A DNA stretch of 64,000 nucleotides from Mikania micrantha (taxonomy: Eukaryota; Streptophyta; Magnoliopsida; Asterales; Asteraceae), in contig CM018691.1 of NCBI GenBank assembly GCA_009363875.1, positions 4,216,001 through 4,280,000 on the forward strand. The letters run 5' to 3'. Position numbers and translations under genes: made by a program. The number at the start of each line of letters is the position of its first letter. Position 1 is the stretch's first letter. A model generated the notes under the pieces. The model made no database searches and was not told the origin of the DNA. It saw only the letters and a list, made by a program, of their open reading frames with translations. Positions 33,315-44,054 of the stretch are shown here, one piece after another.

Positions 33315-36267
33315 TGTGACACCTCGCAAATTCCAGGTCAGCATTTATTTTATTTCAATAATAATGTGTGTTTTTATTTCACACGTGGCACTAGAATAAT
33401 GAGTATTTAGTGTGACACGTGGCACGACAGACCAAACACACCGATAATTCGAGGAAATTATCGCACAACACTCGCACGTGTCTTGAATAACGAACGTTGG
33501 TGAACGGATCAAACCACAGAACACTTTCACTGCACAAAGGTTCCAAAAAACCTAAATCAGTTAGAACAATGCACACATGTCGAGAAACGATGACCGTAGT
33601 CGAGAAATTCGCAAAACTCGATTCAAAATATGTAATTGGGCTTATTGGGCTCAACCGAGACCCATCGCGGTACGCGACGGGTACCCAAATGGGCCTTCGC
33701 GGCACGTGAAGCCTAGGCGGGACATTTGAATTTCACTGAAAAGCGTCGCGGTACGCGACGACCGATCATCTTCCATCATCGCGATACGCGGCGTGTTTCG
33801 GGAACAGAATGATTATTTTAATCATTGCGCCACGCGGGGAACTCTTTTTGTCGGAGGTTGTGGTACACGACGAGCCTATTTACGCCAAAATCTTTATAAA
33901 ACCAATGTTAATCATTCTGCTAGCCTCTACTCGTTTTCTCTCGAATGATACACTCAATCTCGACCCAAGACCCCCTGTTACAACCATTTCTCACCATAAG
34001 GAAGCCATCTTGAATCCTTTGAAGGCCATTGTTGAAGATTGAGGTGTGGTGAAGGCTCCAAGAACGTCCAACCATCCTTCTCCTCTGCATTGGAAAGAAT
34101 CTCAGCCCTTCTAGAGCTGCTCGAGAGCTGCACAAGTCCTATTTTGTTGGTTTAAAGCTTTGTAAGGTAGTTCGCATGTTCAATCTAGTCTAAAATCACT
34201 TCAATACACACATGCAAGCCATTTTGGCCACATGCACCACCATCACCACTCGAATCACGAAATATTGATGTCATAAATCTGTTATTGGGAGTTATTGTTA
34301 CTGATTTGATGCTTTGATAATCAATCTATGGTGATTCTTAATGGATGTGATGATGATTTGATGATTTTATTATGAAATAGGTACTTTTAACAATATGCAT
34401 GTATGATCTAGATTGATGTACAAGAATATTGATGATAATATGTTGTTAGATATGATATTTAAGATGTTCTACAGAGTTTAGAATGATTGATTATGTCAAG
34501 AAATGGTTATTTGGTGATTATTGCCAAAAATAGTAACTTTAATGTTACAAAATATGCATTTTTGATGAAATGGTATTATGCATGAGTTTAAATCTATAGG
34601 TTATGTTTAAAATAATGTTTAGAAACTGATGAGAATATTATTTGGTGCATAAGTGATGATAGAATCACTAGAAGTTATGAATTTCATGTTATTTCTAAAA
34701 ATAGTAACTTTTTAGTTACAAAAGGCTTAAAAATGATAAGATGGATGTTATAATATGCCTATCATGCTTATTAAATGTTAATATGATGATATTAAGGGAG
34801 TAATGTCTTTGAATGAATGAAATATGTGCATTTGTCATAGGTTACTAAAAATAGTAACTTTATTTTGCCAATCGATAAATGATAACATGTTTGTTGCAAC
34901 GGATATGATTTAATGGATTCTTAGGACTAAGATGATGATATTATGATGAGATTTGGTATCTAGACTTTGTGACATATGCTTATTTTAGTAACTTTCTAAA
35001 CATAGTAACTTTTATGCGCAAAACAAGCTAAACCGACTATGTGTAACTATGTGCTTTGTGATAACATGCTCACCTAGGATGAATACGCATATTAGAATAA
35101 TCGGATTATGAGTTATTGCACGACTTGCCAAATTTGGAAACTTTCCTGAAATAGAAACTTATTATAAATAGTAAGTTTCCTCCCGAAAGTGACTTTGGTA
35201 TCCGTACACATCACACGACACTAAACTACACGTTACACGAACACTTGATCAAAAACCGTCACCAACGGGACGTTAGGACAAACACGGTCAAACACGGTCG
35301 ATTAGACCCACCTAACAACTTGGAGTTGTTAAACCCGAACACGGTCCTGTTAGACCCACATGTATGCAAACACAAACTCATAGTACCTATGTGATATAGG
35401 TAACTGCTAGCCGGCGAGCTCACAATTTCTGTAAGAAACACACTACTCAAACTCAGGTGAGTTTACGGCCCCACTTTTACTCTTTAACTGTTTTTACTCA
35501 ACTTTGGGGTGAGAATAATATGCAACTGTTTTAGATATATGACTGGTATGTTGTGAAACTATTTTTCGAGTGTAACTACTATCGCATTAAGTCCTCATTT
35601 ATCCTTACCGTTAGTTGTAACAAACGAGTCGTTACTACGTAGTACTACTGGGTTTGACTAACCCCACTCAGCACCAATGTTGACCGGAGGTCATAATGAG
35701 TGTAATATCGATGTTGATGTCGGGTTCAGCGATGACCCGCGGAGGCAAACGGAAACAGTCGAGTTTCGGTAATATGAACGGACACACTCCACGGATCGTA
35801 GATCCAATTACTAAACTTAACATATCCAGTATATGTCTGTTTACTATTTACTGTCTGTCTAAACCTGTGAACTCACCAACTTTTTAGTTGACACTTTTCG
35901 CATGTATTCTCTGGTAACTAATGGAGCGTACGCTAGGACACACAGGAGGATTACAAGAGAGTCTCATGCATTTAGACTCTCGTCCTAGGCTTGTGTTATC
36001 ATTTGTGTTGAAGTGTCGCTTTTGAAAACAATTTAATTCATGTAGTGTCTGACACAATTTACATTTCCACTGTATTTACTTTTTTTATCATCGCTGCTTT
36101 ATTTATTAAACAATTTCTGCTGCGTATTATTGAAACTTGCATTATTTTACAAATCTGTGTGATTGTGTAACTCATATAGAGTCGTTCTATATGACCATGA
36201 GCTGTGATCCTAGCTACGTCACACCCACGTGGACTGACACCACGAGTGGGAATTTGGGGGTGTGACA
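33315..36267 (+). mobile_element. Solo Tekay-like Gypsy LTR (2953 bp)
   Basis: Starts TGTGACACCTCGC and ends GGGGGTGTGACA. The flanks are gatgg (33310-33314) and ggtgg (36268-36272), a TSD with one mismatch. Removing the LTR and one TSD copy joins the host pol frame across CIPLT and IDTPVAVRPYR, a conserved Gypsy junction, which fixes the boundaries. The start matches the LTR at 1-1205. No internal domain is present, so it is a product of LTR-LTR recombination. It carries a six-copy dyad array. Confidence 0.88.
33663..33872 (+). repeat. Array of six 17-bp 7-3-7 dyads in solo LTR
   Basis: Positions 33663-33679 (CATCGCG-GTA-CGCGACG), 33695-33711, 33744-33760 (CGTCGCG-GTA-CGCGACG, perfect arms), 33777-33793, 33823-33839 and 33856-33872. 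The half-site is close to CRTCGCG. The array lies about 350-560 bp from the LTR start, the same place as in the other long LTRs but with a different half-site. Confidence 0.75.
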
Positions 36268-38134
36268 GGTGGTAAGAGGGATGCAATGATCATGTGACCT
36301 TTGAGGTGGTAGCCCGGATGGTGGTTGGAATAAAGCAATAAACTGCTGTAATACTCCCTGTAGCTCCTGGTTTTGGGCCACTAATAACCCCTCTTGTACC
36401 GCACACAAGGGAAGGAGGGTCTTGTTTTGTGTACACTTAGCCTCAACTGGAAGACATTCCTCCGAGGATAACAGTTGTTGCAAAGCAGCCGGCTGAGGCC
36501 GATTAGGATTAAGGCCTTGCAAGACAACTGGTTTATCAAGATACACAAATTTCATCTAGGAATTTTTCCAATCGTGGGTGACTTCCCCCAGTGATTGTAA
36601 CCACTCCATCCCCAAAATTAAGTCAAGGTCCCCAGTATCAAAAACCAACACCATGATAGAAAACACACAGGACCCAATTTGCACCGGGAGATATACACAT
36701 TGACTTTGAATGAATACCACATGGCCATCTCCCAACCTGATATGGATTCCCGAAAACCAAACGACAGGAATGTCCAAGGCAGAAACAATCTAACTAGAAA
36801 TGAAATTGTGGGTTGCCCCACTATCTACTAACAGACTAATGGGAATACCTTGGATAGCACCTTCTAATTTGAAAGTGTGAGCAGTGGATTGTTGTACCAA
36901 AAGTCCCGCAACTTCCAAAGCAAGACAAGTACCAGTAGGAGACTCTGGGTTTGAATCAGTAGAGAGACCTTCCAACAGAAACTGATCCCCTTTCTCCCCG
37001 TCTTCTTCATCCTCTCCCAACAGCAAAATCCGAAGTTTCCCCTCCGGACATCGATGAGTTGGACCGTATAATTGACCGCAACGAAAACATAGCCCCTTCT
37101 TTCGCCTTTCTTCCCATTCAGTACGGGATAACGAGCGCATTCCCCGGTCTTGAGGACCTGTTGACCCCACAGAACTGTTTCCAAGTGGACTGGATTTGGA
37201 ACTAGAATCCATTTTAAAGGGGGTAAACGAAGTGTGGTAGATTTGTACTCCCCACGGCCTCCCGAAGCACCAGGACTAGGCAGCATGTGACCCGTACCAT
37301 GTATAGCATCACCATAACGAAAACGAGCTAAGGATCCTGTGGTAGTGTTAGGTCTGAGCATAGCTTCCACGTCTTTGGCGAGATAAATGGCATCAAGCCT
37401 GGTTTGAGGACGATGGAGTCTGACCCATTTTTTAACATCCTCCCGAAGACCAGCAACAAAATACCCATTAGTTTGCGACTCAGGTAAACAAAGAACCAAG
37501 GATAACAAGTATTCAAAATCATCAATATAATCTAAAATGGAATCAGATTGTTTGATGGTGGCTAATTGTTCATGCGGATTATTAATTTCCAGGCCGCTAA
37601 AACGCTGCAATAATTCAGTTTGGAAATCGGTCCATGTTAAGGATTCATGAACCTGAGTGACCACTATAAACCAGTGTTGAGCCAATTTGAGGCGTAAGAC
37701 ATCTAGGGTATTATTAATATCAAAATATAGATTAGCCTTCTTAATCCAACCATGTGGATCGAAACATGAGAATTCTGGCAACTTCACCTTTTTGACAGCC
37801 CAAGGTAAGGTTGGAACCGACGTATCCACCGGAGGAGGAAAAGGAGGAGTTTCAAATGGATCGGAAACCTTCGGACCAGAACTAGAGCCCGACGAATCCA
37901 CCGGTCGTTTGTCAAACTGCTTAATCCATGCGACCATCATCGGACGAAATTCCGCAGATTCCGTACGATCGTCAGGCAACAATTGTTTGATTTCAGTAAC
38001 ATCCGTTTGCAATTGCTTGATTTGTTGCTCATGTACGTCTAATCGTGAATTTTGATTACGAGTTAGTTTCCATGGAGGAATACAATCGGCAAGAACGTCA
38101 CGAACACCGGCAAGTCAGCGGCAGGTCGGACCAA

Positions 38135-38433
38135 TGATACAAACTCAACACAAATTCACAGATAATTACGATTGAAGGAAAGCTTTTATTGAATCTCAAA
38201 ATAGAAATCGAGAAGGATGAAGAATCACCCTCTCGGTTACAACTCTCTCTCACTCTGAAAATCAGAGGAGCCCACCAATAACAAACTCACGCCTGACTCA
38301 TGACTCCCTCTAAATCCACTATATATTATGTTACATAACACTTTAATGAGTATTGCCTATTTTACACTTTCTAGTATAGACATGTAATATAGGAGGTTTA
38401 TAAGTGACCTCCCTAACCTCACTATTTGTATCA
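38135..38433 (-). repeat. 5' LTR of second Reina-like element
   Basis: Pairs with 30323-30617. On the minus strand the internal region begins after TTGTATCA with TTGGTCCGACCTGCC, the likely primer-binding site region. Flanked on the right by TSD ATTTC. Confidence 0.9.
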
Positions 38434-39358
38434 ATTTCTTTGTGTTGCTTTGCATTCTCATGCAAAATGTCCGTGCTGCTGACAGTTGAAGCACTTTAAC
38501 TTGCTTTCATCCAGAACGAAACATGCCTTCATGTTGTGTTTTTTGAATTATCAACCAACACGTTAGTATAATTTCCACGATAAGAAATCATAGATATCTG
38601 GTAGTTGATATCCATCTCTTCAAGATCATGCTGGAATGCCTTCATGATCCTCTTGACATAGCTGAAAGTAGTTTGATTCTTCAACTATAAAGGCTTCTTG
38701 ACCAGAAGTGATCATGGGAACCGGGTTTGCAAAAGGTGTTTGTTGGGATGTAGATGGAGTGGGAGATCTGGGAATGTGATATGGGTGAGGAACATGGCTG
38801 GCAAGCTTGTGGATAACTCTGAGAAGTTGAATTATGAATGGGTGCATACAAAGCAGCTGACTCGAATAATGCTGAGAATGAAGGTTGTTCATCCTGTTGA
38901 GAATTCGATAGGCACATAAGATGCCAAACAACTCAATGAGCTTTAGAGTTATGAGATTTTTAGTTCTTATAGTAACCAAATAAATGTTCCACACTTAAAG
39001 AAAAGACCTTAAGAATATCCGGATCACATCCTGATTTTCCAGATTAACACCTACAACTGTTAGTTCATCTACAAGTTAGACATACCATATGTTGAGAAGT
39101 CATGCTTTCATTGTTCACTTAGCAGAAATTCTCAAACTTCTGCTTAAGCATGTCCTTCATGTTTTTCTTAACATCATCGGATCCTTCGTACATTTGCTGT
39201 AGAGAGTTTCACAGCTCCATTGTTAACTTGCACTTTTTAAAGGCATGGATGATTGAGTTAGGAATCAACATCTGTATGAGCCATAGAGCCTTCGAATCAA
39301 CCTCCATCTTCTTTAATCTTCGTCAGAGTAAAGAGATGGATCCTTAGGCACTGCAGCT
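38434..39358 (-). pseudogene. Copia gag pseudogene, first segment (gag core and zinc knuckle)
   Basis: Reading leftwards from about 39358: a proline/glycine-rich start (IPTVGAAGAGGAAVP), then a UBN2-type gag core with SKALWLIQMLIPNSIIHAFK and MYEGSDDVKKNMKDMLKQK, then ENQDVIRIFLRS, and near 38490 a CCHC zinc knuckle CFNCQQHGHFA followed by a stop and ECK. Several other stops and shifts are present. It ends at the TSD ATTTC, and the frame resumes at 30317. Such gags package Copia RNA; this one is dead. Confidence 0.7.
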
Positions 39359-39394
39359 CCTCCGGCTCCAGCGGCACCAACGGTGGGAATATAT

Positions 39395-42300
39395 GGAGTA
39401 ACAGTTATGTTAATAAAACAAATACTTTATGAGCAGCCAATAAGTGAAGTAAAAGCATCTTAGTGTTTAAGAACTTTACCTCAACATAAGTAGCTCCATG
39501 TTTTGCTTTTGCTTACCAGAGATCACATAAAAGTTAAATAGCAGTTCTCAAAACAAATAAATATTACTCGCAACCAAAACAGTAAAACATTACCATTTTA
39601 GGAAAGAAGATGTTACCTCAATACGGTAATCTACACACTTTTGCTTCCTGGAGTTTCATAAAAGTTAAGCAGCAACTCCGTCCCATGAAACAAATAATTT
39701 GTGCAGCTAAAAGATTCATGTAAAAGCATTTTAGGCTTGAAGAAATTTACCTCAAAATAAGAATTTCATCGTTTGGTTTTTGCTTCCACGAGTTAATATA
39801 AAAGTCAAAGTTGCAACTATCTGCCATAAAAAAATAATTAGTAGCAACCATAAGAGTTAAAGATAACCATTTTAGGATTGAATATAGCAGTACCTCTAAG
39901 ATAGTAGTCTTGTCACGTTTTAATTTATCGAGATCACTATTAAAGTGGAGTAACAACCCTGTCTAACAAACAAATTATATTTAGCAACCAAAATATGTGA
40001 AGCAAAAGGTTCTCAACGAATTGAGGAATGTGAACTCAGTATAAGTGTCTCCTCTTTTGGCTTTCATTTTCCTGAGCTCGCATAAAAGCAAAGTAGCAAA
40101 GCTCACTGCCACAAAGCAAGCAATTATTAACAACAAAGATGGTTACACGTAACCATTTTAATCGAAGACAATGCCTCTTAGACATGAATCGGGTCAAAAA
40201 TTTGCTTCCCCGAATTCGCATAGGTTCAACAAGCCGAGAAAACACATAATACTTGACAACTAATAGATCAAAGTATAAGCATTTCTTTAATTTATGAATT
40301 TACCTCAATAAAAGATGTTGCTCATTTGGCTTTCGGTTCCTCATGCTCACATAGATGTCAAGTGGCACCCTCCTATCAAAAATGCAGCATTTATTAGCAA
40401 CCAAAACAATAAAAACCATTTTAGAATTTAATATTATACCTCCTTAAGTAATGATGCCACGCTTTATTGAAAACAAATACTCTAAAAGAATGAAGTAAAA
40501 GCATCTTAGGTTTAAAGATCTCACCTTGACAAATAATACTATATTATTGGCAAACAAAAAGTGAAGTAAAAGAATTTTAGCATTAAAGAATGTAACCTCA
40601 ATTCACGTATCTTCTTCTCGTTTGGCTTTCGCTGCTGTTGGCTCATTTAAAGCCAAGTGGCAAAGCTCTTTCCAAAAATCAAATAATTATAAATAACCAA
40701 GATAGTAAAATATAACAATTTAAAAAATGAAAACATTACCCCCTAAGATGATAATCTTGTCAGAATTTCCATTCCCCTAGTACACGAAAAAGACAAGTAG
40801 CAACACTGTTTGAAAAACAAATACTACAAAGTCAACAAAAGAGAAAAATATCATAATTTTTTAAATCAAAGAATTTACAACTTTTTTATTACAAGCTTTC
40901 CCTCGATAATGAATTTGTTAGTTTGGCTTTATCATCTTCAAATCTCATGTAAAAGTCAAGTATACCTCTCCAAAGTCATAGAAATCGCGAGATGCTAGTC
41001 AGGCGAAGAGGTACTAACTAGGGGAATAGTCGGATTAGTATTTCACGTGTAATTTTTTAAAATTATAGAGACACACGCGCACATTTTATATATAATTTTC
41101 TAAACCATGCATACTTTATTAAATAATTCAATGACTTATAGGATACCATTTTTCTTTAAAATCCCTTAGTTCTAAAAACCTAAAGCCCATAAACATATTT
41201 TTTAACAGGTTTTTCCTTTTCTATAAGCCTATGATGGTTGACGCACAACCCGACAACACCACCGCCTGAGGGTCTCCCTATTCCATCCAAAGTCAGCCAC
41301 CATCACCTCGTACAGTCTCCGAGTCTCGTCACTCCAAGTGCAACCCCATAGCCGAGGCAGCCACCGTTCTCGTACAAAAAATCAGTAGAACGATTGCCTG
41401 TTTTCGTTCTCGATGGTGGAGGTCGAAGATCCCAAGGTGAGTCTTTTTGTCAATTATGTCATTGTTTTGGATTTGAGGCAGCAAATTAAGATCAGAGGTT
41501 GTAAGATTAGGCCCAGGCAACCTCTGATTTTTTAAACTTTGACCGGTCACGACCGTATACCGATTTTATAACCTGATTTTTAGGAATTGAATCAGCTCCT
41601 AACAGCAACCCATTAGTCCCTGATTACTCGCCACCTACGGCCTATTTTAACAAAATTATACATCTCTGCCATTAAACAATAAGATATTGGCAACCAAAAC
41701 TATAAAAAAATCACCATTTTAGAATTGAGGATATTACGTGAAGATAATCATCCTGTCACGCATGTGTTTCCTCAAGCTCACATAGATGTCAAGTAGCAGC
41801 TATGTTAAATAAAACAAAGACTTATTTAGCGATCAATCAGTGAAGTAAAAGCATCTTGGTGATAAAGAATTTTACCTCAACATAAGTAGCATCATTTTTG
41901 GCATCCGCATCCCAAAGATCACATAAAAGCTAAATAGCAGTTCACAAAACAAATAAATATTACTCAACCAAAACAGTAAAACATAACCATTTTCTGATTG
42001 AAGATGTTACCTCAATAGGGTAATCTCACACACTTTTGCTTCCTAGAGTTTCATAAAAGTTAAGCAGCAGCTCCGTCCCGAGAAACAAATAATATTAGGC
42101 AACTAAACAATTCATGTAAAAGCATTTTAGGATTGAAGAAATTTACCTCAAAAAGAATTTCCTCGATTGGTTTTTTGCTTCCACCAGCTAATATAAAAGT
42201 CAGGGTTGCAACTATCTGCCATAGAAAAACAATTAGTAGGAACCATAAGAGTTAAAGATAACCATTTTAGGATTGAATATAGTAGCACCTCTAAGATAGT

Positions 42301-43712
42301 AATCTTGTCACATTTTGCGTTCTCGGGATCACTATTTAAGTTGAGTAACAGCCATCCCCACAAAAAAAATTATATTTAGCAAACAAAATATGTGAAGCAA
42401 AAGGACCGCAACGAATTGACGAATGTGAACTCGTTGTGTCTCCTCTTTTGGCTTTCCTTTTCCCGAGTTCGCATAAAAGCGAAGTAGCAAAGCTCACTGC
42501 CACAAAGCAAACAATTTATTAACAACAAAGATGGTAAAACATAACTAATTTAAGATTAATAAATTGCCTCTTAGACAGGAATCGGGTCAATATTTTGATT
42601 CCCCAAATTCACGTTAAGGTCAACAAGCTGAAAAAACACATAATACTTGACAACTAATAGATCAAAGAATAAGCATTTTTTAATTGAAGAATTTACCTCA
42701 ATAAAAGAAGTTGCTCCTTTGGCTTTCGGTTCCTCATGCTCACATAGATGTCAAGTGGCACCTTCCTATCAAAAATTAAGCATTTATTGTCAACCAAAAC
42801 AATAAAAACCGTTTTAGAATTTAATATAGTACCTCCTGGTAGTAATGACATCATGCTTTTGCTTTCTCATGAGCCAACAAAGAAGTCAAGTGGCAGCTAT
42901 GTTATAGAAAACAAATACTCTACAAGAGTGAAATAAAAGCATCTTAGAATAAAAGAATCTCACCTTCACAAATAATACTATATTATTGGGAAATAAAAAG
43001 TGAAGTACAAGAATTTTAGGATTAAAGAATGTTACCTCAAATCACGTAATGTTCTTCTCGTTTGGCTTTCGCTGCAGTTGGCTCATTCAAAGTCAACTAG
43101 TCAAGTGGCAAAGCTCTTTCCAAAAATCAAATAATCATAAACAAACAAGATAGTAAAATATAACAATTTAAAAAATAAAGACATTACCCCTAAGTTGATA
43201 ATCTTGTCAGAATTTCGCTTCCCCTTGTTCACATAAAAGACAAGTAGCAACTCTGTTCGAAAAATAAATATTACTTAGTCTACAAAAGAGAAAAACATCA
43301 TAATTTTTTTCATTAAAAAATTTACAATTTTTTTATTACTAACTTTACCACAATAATGAATTTGTTTGTTTGGCTTTATCTTCCTCAGATCTCATGTAAA
43401 AGTCAAGTATACCTCGCCAGTGTCATAGAAATCGTGAGGTGCAAATCGGGCGAAGAGGTACTAACTAGGGGAATAGTCGGATTAGTATTTTATATGTAAT
43501 TTTTCAAAAATTATAAAGACACGCAGTCACACACACACAAAATTTTATATATAATTTTTCAAACTGTTCATACTTTTTTAAATAATTCAACGATTTTTAG
43601 GATACCAATTTCGATTTTCTTCTTTTTAAAATCCCTTGGTTCTAAAAACCTAAAGCCCATAAACATATTTTTTAACAGATTTTTCCTTTTTCATTAGCCT
43701 ATGATGGTTGAC
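39395..43712 (-). repeat. Higher-order array of exon-like 135-150-bp monomers (copies A and B)
   Basis: On the minus strand each monomer reads: T-rich tract, CAG, about 60-75 bases (pattern ...TGxxACTTTGACTTTTATxxxAGCTCGxxGAAGCxAAAxxCxxAAxGA...), GAGGTA, then AT-rich DNA. This is exactly an AG|exon|GT layout, e.g. CAG|ATAGTTGC...TTTGAG|GTAAAT at about 39751-39820. About 12 monomers make a higher-order unit of roughly 2.4 kb. Copy A spans about 39395-41690 and copy B about 41690-43712, continuing at 48537. Each copy ends with a different 400-bp block (gacgcacaacccgacaacaccacc..., 41238-41650). Small minus-strand frames (39747-39956, 40036-40245, 42148-42363) are single monomers. No protein family recognised. 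Confidence 0.7.
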
Positions 43713-43953
43713 TATTAGTCATATTAAATAGTTCATAATTATCATAATTAGTCATATTAAATAGTTCATAATTATCATATTAAATAGTCCATAATTATCA
43801 TAAATTATGTATTAATGTTGAGTCTGTTTGTCTTCCTAAAGGCTTTACATCTTCTAGATCTAAGCCTATATATTCTCTTGTATTCTCACATTATAAGATA
43901 TATAATAATACAAAGATTGTTACCATTTTGTTACAACACAATTACATTTAACT
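43713..43953 (+). repeat. 5' LTR of Copia element
   Basis: Begins with a tandem duplication of about 37 bp (tagtcatattaaatagttcataattatcat twice, then a partial third). TATA-like cctatatattctc near 43866. Confidence 0.93.
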
Positions 43954-43965
43954 TGGTATCAGAGC
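43954..43965 (+). other. Primer-binding site (initiator tRNA-Met type)
   Basis: TGGTATCAGAGC, the common plant Copia primer-binding site, immediately 3' of the LTR. Confidence 0.95.
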
Positions 43966-44054
43966 CGGTTATACCGTCCGATTGTCATCCTCGCCGTCAT
44001 CCACGATCGGGAATTTCTCAGTCGTCATCTACGACCGGCTCTTCTCAGACTCAC

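Larger units (their letters stand above)
30527..38012 (-). pseudogene. Reina-like gag-pol polyprotein, broken and split
   Basis: Read right to left: gag 36864-38012 (from MQTDVTEIKQLLP); zinc finger CFRCGQLYGPTHRC near 37090 and protease DSGATHNF near 36800 in the next frame (ending at stop 36790-36792); linker 36556-36777 and 36268-36555. Then the solo LTR splits the frame just before PVAVRPYRYPH. RT is at 32528-33300 (IFFDDILIYS), RNase H at 31911-32508 (CDASGRGIGA), integrase finger at 31528-31899, integrase core at 31144-31521 (DRDPLF, DGQTEVVNH), chromodomain-like end at 30527-30964. At least five stops or frameshifts lie between these blocks, so it is non-functional. Confidence 0.85.
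30323..38433 (-). mobile_element. Second Reina-like Ty3/Gypsy element, with nested solo LTR
   Basis: LTRs of 295 and 299 bp (30323-30617 and 38135-38433; TGATACAAA...TTTGTATCA on the plus strand) with TSD ATTTC on both sides (30318-30322 and 38434-38438). The LTRs differ by a few substitutions and a 4-bp indel. Without the solo LTR (33315-36267) and its TSD the element is about 5.15 kb. Orientation is minus. It sits in the same Copia gag relic as the element at 24888 and is related to it by zinc finger and layout, but the LTRs are different sequences. Confidence 0.9.

Noticed and set aside
38698..38919. Plus-strand 73-residue frame
   Set aside because: Antisense shadow of the minus-strand Copia gag relic, which has a recognisable zinc knuckle.
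39395..43712. CRISPR-like regularly spaced repeats
   Set aside because: Monomers are similar along their whole length with no unique spacers, in a plant genome; it is a tandem array.
43815..44054. Upstream extension of the Copia frame (MLSLFVFLKALH...)
   Set aside because: It begins inside the 5' LTR and crosses the primer-binding site; the conventional gag start is at 44055.
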